The position numbers and the translations under genes were made by a program. The notes beneath the pieces are model-generated. The model was not told the DNA's origin. It was given only the letters and a program-made list of their open reading frames with translations, and did not search any database. A stretch of DNA of 64,000 nucleotides, from positions 434,001 through 498,000 of the forward strand of contig NZ_JAEMHK010000001.1 in assembly GCF_016458235.1 (NCBI RefSeq), in the 5' to 3' direction. The number at the start of each line of letters is the position of its first letter. Positions within the stretch are counted from its first letter, which is position 1. Origin of the DNA: Geomonas propionica (GTDB taxonomy: Bacteria > Desulfobacterota > Desulfuromonadia > Geobacterales > Geobacteraceae). Shown piece by piece: positions 18,059 through 28,024 of this stretch.

Positions 18059-19453
18059 TCACTGCAGCGCCGCCTCGATGGCGCCGAGGAGCGGCCCAGG
18101 GTAGACCCCGATCACGAGGATCATGAGGGATGCGCAGCAGAGGGCGATGCCCTCGGCAAGTGAGACAGGCTTGGGGGCGGGCGACTCGCCGCGGTGCATG
18201 TAGAGTTGCGCTACCACCCTGAGGTAGAAGTAGGCGGATGCGGCAGCGCTCAGAATGCCGATGATAGCGAGGGCGATAGCGCCAGCTTTTATGGCGGAGT
18301 AGAAGATGAAGAACTTGCCGATGAAACCTGCGGCCGGCGGGATGCCCGCGAGGGAGATCATGGCGAGAGCGAGCACGCCGCCGCGCAGGGGAGCGGTGAA
18401 GCCGAGCCCGGCATAATCGGTTATCAGCTCTCTCTCCTGCTCGACCGAAAGGGAAGAGATGGCGCCGAAGGCCGCGAGGTTCATGGCGGTGTAGACCGCG
18501 CCGTAAAGAAGGACGGCGGCGTAGCCGTCACGGCTGCCGCTCAAGAGGGCGAGCGTCAGGTATCCCATGTGAGCCACCGAGGAGTAGGCGAGCATCCGCT
18601 TGATGTTCTGCTGCCGCAGCGCGGCCAGGTTGCCCAGCACCATTGAGAGCACCGACAAGGCGGCGAGCGGAACGCGAAGCTCCGGCATGGGGGGGGACAA
18701 GGCCAGTAGCATCAGTAGGAGCGCCGCCGCCGCGACCTTGGAGCTGGTGGAGAGAAAGGCGGAAACAGGCGCTGGGGCTCCCTGGTAGACATCCGGCGTC
18801 CAGAGGTGGCCCGGGACCAAGGAGAGTTTGAAAGCCATCCCCACCAGGATAACGCCCCACCCAGCCGAGATGATGACGCGGTTCTCGGGGCGGGCCAGGG
18901 CGCCGGAGAGTTGGAGGGTTCCGCTGCCGGTGAAGAGCAGGGCGAAGCCGAAGGCGGTGAATGCGGCCGCGACCGCACCGAGCAGCAGGTATTTCAGTCC
19001 CGCCTCACCCGACTCGGCCCGGCTCAAGTCCATGCTGACTAGGATGTAGAAGGCGAAGGAGACCGACTCCAGTGCGAGGAACAGGATCAGCATGTTGGTC
19101 GCGCAGGGGAGCACGCATGTGGCGAACAAGGCGAAGAGCACGGTGGCCGGGAACTCTTCCCCCTTGATGCCGCGGCGTTCGTTGTAGCTGTGGGACAGGA
19201 GCAGGGTGATCGCCGCAGCGAAGCAAAAGAGCGGGATGAGGAACCTGGCCAGCGGAGTGAACGCGAGGCCTGCGACTGCCTGAGTGGATGTCGGTGTCGA
19301 GAAGGCTGCCCACACGCCTGCCGCCACAGAGGCCGTCACGCCGATCGCCGTGAGGCTAGCCGACAGCAGCAAGGGTCCGCACAGCAGCACGAACAGCGCC
19401 CCCACCGCTGTGATGATAATCGGCATAATGGAATATAAATCAGCAAGCGTCAT
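18059..19453 (-). CDS. nuoN: NADH-quinone oxidoreductase subunit N
   Basis: 464 residues, a polytopic antiporter-like membrane subunit of complex I. Family landmarks: a Glu in TM5 ([17 protein letters not shown]), the Lys-bearing helices ([38 protein letters not shown]), [18 protein letters not shown], and [17 protein letters not shown]. Start 19453 (MTLADLYS) is chosen because TTGGAG lies before it; the 12 residues upstream in frame look like leader. It is the last gene of the nuo operon, 82 bp after nuoM. Confidence 0.96.
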   Translation of the reverse strand: MTLADLYSIMPIIITAVGALFVLLCGPLLLSASLTAIGVTASVAAGVWAAFSTPTSTQAVAGLAFTPLARFLIPLFCFAAAITLLLSHSYNERRGIKGEEFPATVLFALFATCVLPCATNMLILFLALESVSFAFYILVSMDLSRAESGEAGLKYLLLGAVAAAFTAFGFALLFTGSGTLQLSGALARPENRVIISAGWGVILVGMAFKLSLVPGHLWTPDVYQGAPAPVSAFLSTSSKVAAAALLLMLLALSPPMPELRVPLAALSVLSMVLGNLAALRQQNIKRMLAYSSVAHMGYLTLALLSGSRDGYAAVLLYGAVYTAMNLAAFGAISSLSVEQERELITDYAGLGFTAPLRGGVLALAMISLAGIPPAAGFIGKFFIFYSAIKAGAIALAIIGILSAAASAYFYLRVVAQLYMHRGESPAPKPVSLAEGIALCCASLMILVIGVYPGPLLGAIEAALQ

Positions 19454-19535
19454 ATAAAGCTCCAAGGGGAAAAGCCCAGCCTCAGCCATCCCCGTTATCC
19501 CACATTTCCTACAACTCCCAGACTTCCCAGAGAGT

Positions 19536-21014
19536 CTACTGCTTCAGCAATACCTCCAGCGGCGTCCTAAACAGTTCCAGCACCGGTCCCGGGTGCACGC
19601 CCAAGGCCACCACCACAAGCGCCATTACGCCCAGTACACCCGCCTCTCTCAGCGACAGGTCCTTAAGCTCCAGCGGCGCCTTCTCCTTGCCAAACACCAC
19701 CTCCTGCACCAGCCGCACCGTATAGACCAAGGTGAGTATGGTCCCCAGGAAAGCGAGGGCGGCGGCCAATGGCGCAACCCGGAAGGTCCCCACCAGGATG
19801 ATCAACTCGCTAACGAAGTTGTTGAGCCCCGGCACCCCGGCGGACGCCATATTGAAGACCAGGAAGAAGAAGGAAAAGACTGGGATCTTCCCCCAGGTGC
19901 CGCCGTAGCCGGAAAGATCACGATTGGCAGCCCGCTCCTCCAGCATGCCGACGGCGATGAAAAGCGCGCCGGTGGTAACGGCATGGTTCACCATCTGTAG
20001 CAGCGCCCCCGAAACCGCCACGGGACTCCAGGCGGCGATGCCGAGCGCGACGAACCCCATGTGGCTGACGCTCGAATAAGCCAGCATCCGCTTCATGTCC
20101 CGCTGCGCAAAGGCGATCCAAGCGAAGTAGCCGATACCGAGCACGGCCACCACGTAGATCAGTGGCGTGAGGGCGCGCGCAGCCTCGGGAAAGAGCGGGA
20201 ACGCGATGCGGATTAGTCCGTAGGCGGCGGTTTTGGACAGGAGGCTGCCGAGCATCAGGGTGCCGGCCACGGGTGCGTCGCAATAGGCATCCGGCTGCCA
20301 GGTGTGCAGCGGGAACAGCGGGAACTTGATGGCGAAAGAGAGCAGGAACGCGGCGAACATCCACAGGCCGAGGTCATACGGGATAGTAGTGTGGACCAAT
20401 GCGGGGAGCCCGAAGGTGTAGCTTCCACTCTGCGCCCCATGCATCAGGTAGAGCGCGATGATCGCCACCAGCATGAGCAGCGATCCCACGAAGGTGTACA
20501 GGAAGAACTTGATGGTGGAGTACACCGGCCGGCCGTTCCCCCAGACGCCGATCAGAAGCAGCATGGGGATCAGCATCGCCTCCCAGAACAGGTAGAAGAG
20601 GAACAGGTCGAGGCTCAGGAACAGACCCTGGACGGCAGCCTGAAGGGCGAGCAAAAGGGAGAAGAACAGCCCGGCGCGCTCCTTCACCTGCCAGGCGGAG
20701 AGCACGGCGATCAAGGTGATGAACGCCGTCAGCAAGGTCATGACCAGGCTGATTCCGTCCATGCCCAGGGTAAAACGGATCCCGAACCGCTCGATCCACG
20801 CCGAATCCTGGTAGAGGAAGAATCCGGCAGGCGCGCCCGTGGCTTTCTCCCCGGTCAGCGCGAGAGGCCAGAGGCACAACGCGAGCTCCGCTACGCTGAA
20901 AGCGAGCGCCACCCCACGCGCCGCCGCGTCGCTGCGCCGGAGGGCGAGCACCAGCAGCGACCCGCAGAGCGGGAGGAAGATAAGCAGGGTGAGTATCGGG
21001 ATGAGAGAAGTCAT
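19536..21014 (-). CDS. nuoM: NADH-quinone oxidoreductase subunit M
   Basis: 492 residues, antiporter-like proton-pumping subunit. It has the TM5 Glu ([21 protein letters not shown]), [39 protein letters not shown] with the conserved Lys, and [19 protein letters not shown]. Length is normal and the signature is complete, so it should be functional. It is flanked by nuoN and nuoL. Confidence 0.97.
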   Translation of the reverse strand: MTSLIPILTLLIFLPLCGSLLVLALRRSDAAARGVALAFSVAELALCLWPLALTGEKATGAPAGFFLYQDSAWIERFGIRFTLGMDGISLVMTLLTAFITLIAVLSAWQVKERAGLFFSLLLALQAAVQGLFLSLDLFLFYLFWEAMLIPMLLLIGVWGNGRPVYSTIKFFLYTFVGSLLMLVAIIALYLMHGAQSGSYTFGLPALVHTTIPYDLGLWMFAAFLLSFAIKFPLFPLHTWQPDAYCDAPVAGTLMLGSLLSKTAAYGLIRIAFPLFPEAARALTPLIYVVAVLGIGYFAWIAFAQRDMKRMLAYSSVSHMGFVALGIAAWSPVAVSGALLQMVNHAVTTGALFIAVGMLEERAANRDLSGYGGTWGKIPVFSFFFLVFNMASAGVPGLNNFVSELIILVGTFRVAPLAAALAFLGTILTLVYTVRLVQEVVFGKEKAPLELKDLSLREAGVLGVMALVVVALGVHPGPVLELFRTPLEVLLKQ

Positions 21015-21049
21015 CGGTAGTTCCCGTTGGCGCGCAGGCGCCGGTTACG

Positions 21050-22927
21050 TTACAGCGCGAGCCAGGCGAGGTAGCCCAGTATCAAGGCTGCCCCGGCGGC
21101 GAAACTGATGAGATAGACAGCGACCTTCCCTGTGCTCCAGCGCCCAAACAAGCGTCCTGCGCCGCCAACTCCGGAACCAAGCCCGTCCACTGAGGCATCG
21201 ATCACCGCTTCATCGACGCGCTGCCACAGGAACCGGGCAAGCGCATGATAGGGGCGGATCAGCACGAGGTCATACAGCCTGTCGAAGTACCATCCTTGGG
21301 CAAGGAAGGAGATCAGTGAAGACGGCTGTGCCTGTGCCTCCCGCATCCGTTCGGCCCGTCCCTTGCCGTAGCGGAGATACGCTGTCAGAAGGCCGACCAG
21401 CGCCAGGGCGCCGGCCACGGTCTGCAGACCGATCTCCTGCTCGTGCGAAGCCGACGGGAGGTCGTCGGCGGGGAGTGACGCGAAGAAGCCGCTCAGATAA
21501 CCGCCCCCGAGGTAGGCTGGGAGGTCGAGCAGACCGCCGAAGAGCCCGAGGATGGCGAGCGGGATCAGCACCACCTGCATCACGGTGAGCCCCGAGCTGC
21601 GGTGCACGTGCCCGTTCTCCCCGGCGAAGACCAGGAACACCAGCCTGAAACTGTAGTAGGCGGTGATCAACGCGGTTATCAGCCCGAGCAGGTACAGGGT
21701 TTGGTACAGCACTCCGCCCTTGAGCCAAACCGCGAGCAGAATGCTGTCCTTGCTGAAGAAGCCGCCGGTGAGAGGGATGCCGGCCAGGCAGGCGGCGCCG
21801 ACCAGGAAGCTCCAGAATGTCAGCGGCAGCGAACGCCTCAGCCCGCCCATCTTGTAAATGTCCTGCTCGTGGTGCATGGCGGCGATGACGCAACCCGCGC
21901 CGAGGAAGAGCAGCGCCTTGAAGAACGCGTGCACCAGCAGGTGGAAGGTTGCAGCGGTCACCGCCCCGGCGCCGACGCCGAGCATCATGTAGCCGATCTG
22001 GCTGATGGTCGAGTAGGCCAGCACCCGTTTCAGATCGCGTTGCGCTAGGGCGCAGGTGGCACCGTAGAAGGCCGTGACTCCACCGGTGATAGCGATAGCG
22101 GCGAGAGCGATTTCGGAGCCGCCGATCAGCGGCAACAGGCGCGCCAAGAGGTAAACACCGGCGGTCACCATGGTGGCGGCGTGGATCATTGCGGAAACCG
22201 GGGTCGGGCCAGCCATCGCATCGGGGAGCCAGACCATGAGCGGCACCTGCGCCGACTTGCCCATGGCGGCGATCAGGAACAGGATGCCGAGCATGGTGAT
22301 GACGGAAACGGGCATCAGGAAGCCCATGCCGTTCACCTTGGTGATGGAGAGGGTACCGAAAAGCTGGAACAGCCAGGCCAGTGCGATCATGAGTGCCACG
22401 TCGCCGATCCTGGTGGCGATGAACGCCTTTCTGCCGGCGTCGGCGTTGGCGGGATCCGAGTACCAAAAGCCGATCAGCAGGTAGGAGCAGAAGCCGACCC
22501 CTTCCCAGCCGAGGTACAAAAGCGGCAGAGTCTCGCCGAGGACGAGGGTCAGCATGGCGAACACGAACAGGTTCAAGAGGGCGAAGTAGCGCGCGTAGTC
22601 CTCGTCTTCGCGCATGTAGAAGACGGAGTAGATGTGGATCAGCCCGCAGACGAAGCCGATCATGACCGTCATGGCAAGCGAGAGGGGGTCGAGGTAGAGC
22701 GAGATCGGGATGGCGAGGTCGAAGGTCGCGAACCAGTCGGCAAGGGTGACGACCTGCGGTCCGGTGTAGGCGGCGGCCGCCAGCGCGGCGCAGACGAAGC
22801 TCCCCCACACCGTGGCGCAGGCGAGCACCTCCACCAGCGTGCGCGGCAGCATACGGCCGGCGACAGCGAAGGTGAGTCCGCCCAAAAGCGGGAAAAGGAG
22901 CATCAATGTCAGGTAGGTAGGAAGCAT
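21050..22927 (-). CDS. nuoL: NADH-quinone oxidoreductase subunit L
   Basis: 625 residues. It shows the antiporter core (YLGWEGVGFCSYLLIGFWYS, KSAQVPLMVWLPDAMAGPTPVSAMIHAATMVTAGVYL, QRDLKRVLAYSTISQIGYM) followed by the C-terminal extension that forms the long lateral helix along the membrane arm and a final TM. It is the distal proton-pumping module of complex I. It starts 22 bp upstream of the nuoM region's regular order, as in standard nuo operons. Confidence 0.97.
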   Translation of the reverse strand: MLPTYLTLMLLFPLLGGLTFAVAGRMLPRTLVEVLACATVWGSFVCAALAAAAYTGPQVVTLADWFATFDLAIPISLYLDPLSLAMTVMIGFVCGLIHIYSVFYMREDEDYARYFALLNLFVFAMLTLVLGETLPLLYLGWEGVGFCSYLLIGFWYSDPANADAGRKAFIATRIGDVALMIALAWLFQLFGTLSITKVNGMGFLMPVSVITMLGILFLIAAMGKSAQVPLMVWLPDAMAGPTPVSAMIHAATMVTAGVYLLARLLPLIGGSEIALAAIAITGGVTAFYGATCALAQRDLKRVLAYSTISQIGYMMLGVGAGAVTAATFHLLVHAFFKALLFLGAGCVIAAMHHEQDIYKMGGLRRSLPLTFWSFLVGAACLAGIPLTGGFFSKDSILLAVWLKGGVLYQTLYLLGLITALITAYYSFRLVFLVFAGENGHVHRSSGLTVMQVVLIPLAILGLFGGLLDLPAYLGGGYLSGFFASLPADDLPSASHEQEIGLQTVAGALALVGLLTAYLRYGKGRAERMREAQAQPSSLISFLAQGWYFDRLYDLVLIRPYHALARFLWQRVDEAVIDASVDGLGSGVGGAGRLFGRWSTGKVAVYLISFAAGAALILGYLAWLAL

Positions 22928-22941
22928 CGTGATCCTTGTCG

Positions 22942-23250
22942 TCAGCCTTTCATTGAATTGAAGTCATCGGTGTTGACGGTCTGCTTGCGCCGGTGCAGGT
23001 AAACGACCATGGCGAGAGCCAGCGAGACCTCCGCAGACGTGAGCGCCATAAGCATCAGCGAGAACAGCTGGCCATCGGCAATGCCCCAGTGGGCGGAACC
23101 ACCGACGAAGGTGAGCATCACCGCGTTCAGCATGATCTCGATGCCGATCAGCATCATGATCACGTTGGCGCGCCAGGCGATTACGCAGCCAAGGCCCATG
23201 GCAAACATCAGCGACGCCACGATCAGCACATGGGAAAGCGGTACGCTCAT
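22942..23250 (-). CDS. nuoK: NADH-quinone oxidoreductase subunit K
   Basis: 102 residues, three membrane helices with the buried Glu residues of the proton path (IMMLIGIEIMLNAVMLTFV and MALTSAEVSLALAMVVYLHRR). Start 23250 overlaps the nuoJ stop by 4 bp (ATGA), so the two are translationally coupled. It belongs to the E-channel between NuoH and the antiporter subunits. Confidence 0.97.
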   Translation of the reverse strand: MSVPLSHVLIVASLMFAMGLGCVIAWRANVIMMLIGIEIMLNAVMLTFVGGSAHWGIADGQLFSLMLMALTSAEVSLALAMVVYLHRRKQTVNTDDFNSMKG

Positions 23251-23732
23251 CTGCGCCTCCCGAGATAGAGTGCGCCCACCAGCGCGAAGAGAAGCTGCAT
23301 GGAAACGACTTCCACCGCAACGCCGTACTGCTTGAACAGGGCGAACGCGAACTGGCGCACCGGGATTTCGGTGAACCCCGGCGGCACCGCCTGCACGCGT
23401 GAGGCGAGCAAGACAACCAGTGCCCCGACCACCGCGCCCGCCAGGAGCAGGGCAGGCAGCCAGTTCTTGAAGTTCGGCTTGGCGAGCTTCTCCGGCGACT
23501 CCAGTTCCAGCATCATGATGACGAACAAAAAGAGCACCATGATGGCGCCGGCGTAGATGATGACCTCGAAGGCAGCGATGAGCGGCGCCCCCAGGAGGTA
23601 GAACATCAGGGCCAGGGCGAAGAACGAGGTCACCAGGTACACGATGGAGCGCACCGCCTGCCGGGCCGTAATGGCGAGCAGTATCCCGATCAGGAGTACC
23701 GCCGCCAGTATGTAGAAAAGGGTCGCTTCCAT
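23247..23732 (-). CDS. nuoJ: NADH-quinone oxidoreductase subunit J
   Basis: 161 residues, five predicted membrane helices; the TM3 segment VIIYAGAIMVLFLFVIMMLELE is the family hallmark (pi-bulge helix that changes shape during turnover). A 4-bp overlap with nuoK follows. Upstream, a 130-bp gap with a GC-rich repeat separates it from nuoI. Confidence 0.97.
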   Translation of the reverse strand: MEATLFYILAAVLLIGILLAITARQAVRSIVYLVTSFFALALMFYLLGAPLIAAFEVIIYAGAIMVLFLFVIMMLELESPEKLAKPNFKNWLPALLLAGAVVGALVVLLASRVQAVPPGFTEIPVRQFAFALFKQYGVAVEVVSMQLLFALVGALYLGRRR

Positions 23733-23756
23733 TTCACTCCAGACTGGTTCCGATCT

Positions 23757-23855
23757 AGCGTCCCCGCCCCCGGAGGGGGAGGGTCAGGGAGGGGGAAAGT
23801 CCTTGTGCCGGCAGTTGCCCCCCCCTCCCAACCTCCCCCCTCAGGGGGGAGAGGA
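23757..23855. repeat. GC-rich inverted repeat in the nuoJ-nuoI gap
   Basis: CGTCCCCGCCCCCGGAGGGG... at the left and CCTCCCCCCTCAGGGGGGAG at the right. Both halves are palindromic and also pair with each other. It lies inside an otherwise tightly packed operon, so the mRNA would carry large hairpins here. Confidence 0.65.
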
Positions 23856-23862
23856 TTGTTTC

Positions 23863-24393
23863 TTACGGCAACAGGCTCCTCGGGTCCGCCGGGGCCTGTT
23901 CGCCGGGGCTGCTGCCGCGCGGCTGCACCACGCCGGTCCCGGCATGGCGGTAGAAATTGTAATTGGGATCCTTGCCGGTGCCGTCGATGAGCAAATCCTC
24001 CTTCTCGTAGATCATGTCCATGACCTGGCGCTTGCAGTGGAACATTTCCGGCGACATCTGGATGGCGAGCGTCGGGCAAGCCTCGGCGCACATGCCGCAC
24101 AGGATGCAGCGCGAGAAGTTGATGCGGAACCAAGCGGCGTAGCGCCGACCGTTCTCCCCTTCCGCCGCGGCCATCGAGATGCAGTCGACGGGGCAGGCCC
24201 CGGAGCACAGATAGCAGGCGACGCAGCGCTCGGCGCCGTCGGGGTCGCGGGTCAGCACGATGCTGCCGCGGAAGCGCTCGGGCATGACCCGGCGCTCCTC
24301 GGGAAATTGCACCGTGACCGGTTTCCGGAAGATGTGCCGGAAGGTGATGGAAAGCCCGGTCAGGATTTCTTTTATGTCGTTCAGTATGGGCAT
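23863..24393 (-). CDS. nuoI: NADH-quinone oxidoreductase subunit I
   Basis: 176 residues. Two [4Fe-4S] motifs are visible, [15 protein letters not shown] and [15 protein letters not shown], carrying clusters N6a and N6b between the peripheral arm and NuoB. The start at 24393 ([11 protein letters not shown]) follows AGGAA; upstream in-frame residues do not look like protein. It is separated from the ankyrin gene by 136 bp with a hairpin. Confidence 0.96.
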   Translation of the reverse strand: MPILNDIKEILTGLSITFRHIFRKPVTVQFPEERRVMPERFRGSIVLTRDPDGAERCVACYLCSGACPVDCISMAAAEGENGRRYAAWFRINFSRCILCGMCAEACPTLAIQMSPEMFHCKRQVMDMIYEKEDLLIDGTGKDPNYNFYRHAGTGVVQPRGSSPGEQAPADPRSLLP

Positions 24394-24491
24394 CTGTTCC
24401 TGCTCGAAGTGTCGTTGGTGCCGTAGTAGATGCCGGCAAAATGGTTTTGGGCCGCCCGCTGCGTCAACAGCTCGAAGGGTACGGCCGGGGC

Positions 24492-24520
24492 CCGGCAAGC
24501 AGCACTGGGCTGCCTGCCGG
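24492..24520 (-). other. Intercistronic hairpin between ank and nuoI
   Basis: CCGGCA..TGCCGG enclosing GCAGC..GCTGC (24492-24520). No T tract follows on the minus strand, so it is a stability or processing hairpin and not a terminator. Confidence 0.5.
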
Positions 24521-24529
24521 AAGGAGGTG

Positions 24530-24979
24530 TTAGTTGGGCCGTAGTGACTTCATCAAGACGTCGAGGGTCTGTCTGTGCTGGTTGTTCTCTGCGTAGGCCA
24601 GGGCGGTGGTTCCGGAGTACGACATTGCCAGCGGGTCGGCCCCGCTGTCGACCAGCATCTGCGTGGTCTGGGTGCAGCCGTAGTTGGCTGCCAGCATGAG
24701 AGGCGTGTGGCCGTCACGGTCGCGGGCATCGACCTCGGCTCCCTTTTGCAACAGCAGGCGTACCACATCCGCGTTGCCGTGCGCCGCCGCGAAGTGCAGC
24801 GCGGTTTTTCCTTTGTCGCTTCTAGCCAGGAGGTTGGCGCCCCTCTCCATCAGGTCGACCACCTCTGCCAGGTTGCCGGCCTTCGCTGCGTCCATGAGAG
24901 CGGTGTGGCCGTTTTTGTCCACCGCATCCACCTGTGCCCTGAACCCTGCCCCCAACTCGACTTCCACGGTTGTTGTCAT
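24530..24979 (-). CDS. Ankyrin-repeat protein inside the nuo operon
   Basis: 149 residues made almost wholly of four ankyrin repeats (about 18-50, 51-83, 84-116, 117-148), each with the G-x-TAL/TPL helix pattern ([54 protein letters not shown]). There is no signal peptide or membrane helix, so it is a soluble cytoplasmic binding module. It is not a complex I subunit in the standard set. It begins 45 bp after nuoH with an excellent AAGGAGG site and runs in the same direction, so it is co-transcribed. A role in assembly or regulation of complex I is inference from position only. Confidence 0.9.
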   Translation of the reverse strand: MTTTVEVELGAGFRAQVDAVDKNGHTALMDAAKAGNLAEVVDLMERGANLLARSDKGKTALHFAAAHGNADVVRLLLQKGAEVDARDRDGHTPLMLAANYGCTQTTQMLVDSGADPLAMSYSGTTALAYAENNQHRQTLDVLMKSLRPN

Positions 24980-25024
24980 CGCAGTTCCTCCTTTGTGAGA
25001 ATACATTGCCCAGTACAACGCCTC

Positions 25025-26014
25025 TTATCGTAAAGCCAGCCACCACCCGGTGACTAGAATGTTGAGAAGAGCTAGCGGTGTCAGGAACTTCCAGCCCAGG
25101 TGCATGAGCTGGTCGTAGCGAAGGCGTGGGAGGGTTCCCCTGACCCAGATGAACAGGAACGAGAATAATCCGACCTTGATGAAGAACCACACGATCGGCG
25201 GCAGTAGCGGCCCGCGCCATCCGCCCAGAAAGAAGAGCGAGGCGAGCGAGCTCAGCGAGATGATGTTGATGTACTCCCCGACGAAGAAGAGCCCGAAGCG
25301 CATCCCGGAGTATTCGGTATGGAAGCCGGCCACCAGTTCCCCCTCAGCCTCGGGCAGGTCGAACGGGATCCTGCGGCATTCCGCCAGGATGCTGACCAGG
25401 AAGATCAGGAAGGCGACTGGCTGGTACACGATGAACGGCATGTCGGCCTGCGCGTTGACAATGTCGGCCAAGCTCAGCGACTTGGACAGCATCACCACGG
25501 GAACCAGCGACAGCCCCATGGAAAGTTCGTAGGAGATCAGCTGGGACAGGCCGCGGATGCTCCCCAGAAGTGCGTACTTGGAATTTGAGGCCCATCCGCC
25601 CAGTGCGACGCCGTAGACCGCGACCGAGGAAAGTGCCATGAAGAAGAGCACCCCCACGTTCAGGTCGGCGATCTGCAGGTTCACCTGGCGTCCGAAGAGC
25701 TGCAGCGGCGCCCCCACCGGGATGATGGCGAAGGTCAAGATGGCCGGGATGGCGGCCATGGCCGGCGCCATGGAGAACAGCAGCCGGTCGGCGGCCTTCG
25801 GGATCATGTCCTCCTTGGTGATCATCTTGATCACGTCGGCCAGGGGCTGCAACAGGCCGAACGGGCCGACCCGGTTGGGGCCGATCCGGTCCTGGAGAAA
25901 GCCCAGGATGCGCCGCTCGGCCAGCACCAGGTATGCCGCGCCGGTCAGGATGATCGCGTAAAGCAGCACGATCTTGCCAATCATCAGCGCTATGTCGGTG
26001 GCGGTCCAGATCAT
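25025..26014 (-). CDS. nuoH: NADH-quinone oxidoreductase subunit H
   Basis: 329 residues. It contains the quinone-cavity loops: ERRILGFLQDRIGPNRVGPFGLLQPLADVIK and AECRRIPFDLPEAEGELVAGFHTEYSGM, plus eight or so membrane helices. NuoH joins the quinone site to the membrane arm. GGGAGGAA precedes the ATG. A palindromic repeat lies in the 66-bp gap to nuoG. Confidence 0.97.
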   Translation of the reverse strand: MIWTATDIALMIGKIVLLYAIILTGAAYLVLAERRILGFLQDRIGPNRVGPFGLLQPLADVIKMITKEDMIPKAADRLLFSMAPAMAAIPAILTFAIIPVGAPLQLFGRQVNLQIADLNVGVLFFMALSSVAVYGVALGGWASNSKYALLGSIRGLSQLISYELSMGLSLVPVVMLSKSLSLADIVNAQADMPFIVYQPVAFLIFLVSILAECRRIPFDLPEAEGELVAGFHTEYSGMRFGLFFVGEYINIISLSSLASLFFLGGWRGPLLPPIVWFFIKVGLFSFLFIWVRGTLPRLRYDQLMHLGWKFLTPLALLNILVTGWWLALR

Positions 26015-26066
26015 AATCGTTCCTCCCGCCAGCGGCGGGACTTTCAGGTTAATAGGTGTCCGTCCT

Positions 26067-26090
26067 GTAGGGGCGAATAATCATTCGCCC
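26067..26090. repeat. Palindromic repeat arm overlapping the 3' end of nuoG
   Basis: GTAG + GGGCGAATAATCATTCGCCC (26067-26090), the reverse complement of the right arm at 14464-14487 over 24 bp. The nuoG stop (TGA) and its last codons fall inside it. Confidence 0.8.
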
Positions 26091-28018
26091 AAACCCATCT
26101 CAAAAATACGGGCCCCTTCGCCCTCAGGGTCGAGGCTCTTCAGTGCGTGCCATTTTCCGGTCAACGGCTCGACTGCCTCGCCCCCTAGCCGCTCGATCAA
26201 CTGCGCCATCACCCGCCACGCGTCGCGCTCGGCACCACCGGGAACCTCCTTGCGGTGCACGTGGGGCGGATGCAGGGCGACTGCCTCGGTGGCGCTGCCG
26301 TAGTACTTCGGGTCGAGTCCCTTCAAGGGGAGCCCGGCGACCCGGGTGCGTTGGAAGCGCTGGGCACGTCCCTCGTAGTTGATGGTGGTGCCGTCCGATT
26401 CCACCCAGGTGGTGGTGGGAAGGAAGATGGGGCTTGTCGCCTCCACCGGTCCCCGGCGCCAGTCGGCGCTTGCCAGGACCTCCAGTTCGGAGAGCAACAC
26501 TTCCGGCACATCCGCCTCGAAGCACACCACCCCTCGCACCTGCCGGCTCGACACAAGTTCCGCCAGTGGGACTGCGGCGTGTTCCTGCGCGAGGAGCGCG
26601 GCGGCGAAACCGTTGGCGCCCGGCTGCAACATGACCAGCTTGGCACCGCTGGAGGCCATTTCCGCCAACAGGTCGGGATCCTTGCTGCCGGCACCGCAGA
26701 TGATCACCCCTTTGCCGCCCCCCTCAAAGGGAACTTGGTCCAAGGTTTCCACGGCTGTGTACTTGAAAGGGAGCGTGCTTTGCACAGGTAAGGCATCCCC
26801 GGCCACCAGGAAGACCTGCGCTCCGGCAAGATACGCCTTGCGCACCGCCAGGGCCAGCATGGGGCCTTCCTCCATCAGGTCGACGGCGTGCAAAGAGACC
26901 CACTGCGCCTGCTCAATGTCTTTCACGTAGGCCGCACTCTCCTCGTGGAGAAGCTTGGCTGCCGCCACGCTCCCCTGCTGTTGAGCAGGATCGTCATAGT
27001 AGCAAAGCCTGGCTCCGCCCGCGGCCTCGGCCAACTGCACCAGCAGGATCATCCCTTCCAAAGAGAGCCTCGTGGAACCGACCAAAGCGAGGTTGTCGGC
27101 GCCGTTATTTCGTACGAACTCCGCAATCGATTTGGCCGCCGCGTCGACGGCGACGTCGTAGCCGCAGGTGGCGCCGTCCAGGCGTGGCTCCCGCGGCCGC
27201 TGCGGGTCGTTCAGGTAGGACTTGTCGAAGCGGGCCCGGTCGCAGATGAACCAGCCGTTCACCTGGTCGTTGCGGCGCCCGACGATCTTGATGGTCTCGC
27301 GCTGGAAGTTCTGTGGCGAGGTGTTGCATCCGACCGAGCAGTGCTGGCAGATCGAGGGGGCGAACTGGTAGTCCCAGTAGCGGGCCCGGAAACGTCCGGT
27401 CTTGTCGGTGAAGACGCCGGTCGGGCAGATGTCGACGAGGTTGCCGGAGAACGGTGACTCCAGAGGGCCCTCCTGGAACCGGCCGAAGTAGACTCGCCCC
27501 GCGCTCCCCATCACGCCGAAGTCGGTGCCGCCGGCGTAGTCCTGGTAGAAACGGACGCAGCGGTAGCACTCGATGCAGCGGTTCATCTCGTGGTGGATCC
27601 CCTCGCCCAGGTACTGGTTCTGGAAGGTGCGCTTCTTACCCTGATAGCGGCGGCGGCTGTGCCCCCCTGCGATGGTGAAGTCCTGCAGCAGGCACTCGCC
27701 CCCCTCGTCGCAGATGGGGCAGTCGTGCGGGTGGTTCAGCATGAGCCACTCGATGACCAGGGCGCGCATCTTGAGTGCTTCCGGATCGGTGGTGGAGACC
27801 ACCATCCCGTCCTGGGCCGGCAGCGCGCAGGACATCTGGATACCCTTCACCGGGCCGTCCAGAAGTTTCACCGCGCAGAGCCTGCAGGCGGCGGCGATGG
27901 CCAGGGCCGGGTGGTAGCAAAAGTGCGGGATGGTGATCCCGACGCTACGCGCCGCCTCCAGCACGCTGGTCCCCGGCGCGACCTCCACCGGTATGTTATC
28001 GATGATAAGTTTCGGCAT
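26081..28018 (-). CDS. nuoG: NADH-quinone oxidoreductase subunit G
   Basis: 645 residues. The N-terminus carries the [2Fe-2S] N1b ligands (CYHPALAIAAACRLC), the His/Cys ligated N5 cluster (HPHDCPICDEGGECLLQD), the N4 cluster (CIECYRCVRF...CPTG), and the optional N7 motif CQHCSVGC with a further Cys in WFICD. The remainder is a degenerate molybdopterin-oxidoreductase domain, shorter than in E. coli. The final residues (MGLGE-stop) come from a palindromic repeat arm. It begins 6 bp after nuoF, so it is tightly coupled. Confidence 0.95.
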   Translation of the reverse strand: MPKLIIDNIPVEVAPGTSVLEAARSVGITIPHFCYHPALAIAAACRLCAVKLLDGPVKGIQMSCALPAQDGMVVSTTDPEALKMRALVIEWLMLNHPHDCPICDEGGECLLQDFTIAGGHSRRRYQGKKRTFQNQYLGEGIHHEMNRCIECYRCVRFYQDYAGGTDFGVMGSAGRVYFGRFQEGPLESPFSGNLVDICPTGVFTDKTGRFRARYWDYQFAPSICQHCSVGCNTSPQNFQRETIKIVGRRNDQVNGWFICDRARFDKSYLNDPQRPREPRLDGATCGYDVAVDAAAKSIAEFVRNNGADNLALVGSTRLSLEGMILLVQLAEAAGGARLCYYDDPAQQQGSVAAAKLLHEESAAYVKDIEQAQWVSLHAVDLMEEGPMLALAVRKAYLAGAQVFLVAGDALPVQSTLPFKYTAVETLDQVPFEGGGKGVIICGAGSKDPDLLAEMASSGAKLVMLQPGANGFAAALLAQEHAAVPLAELVSSRQVRGVVCFEADVPEVLLSELEVLASADWRRGPVEATSPIFLPTTTWVESDGTTINYEGRAQRFQRTRVAGLPLKGLDPKYYGSATEAVALHPPHVHRKEVPGGAERDAWRVMAQLIERLGGEAVEPLTGKWHALKSLDPEGEGARIFEMGLGE

Positions 28019-28024
28019 AGATTC

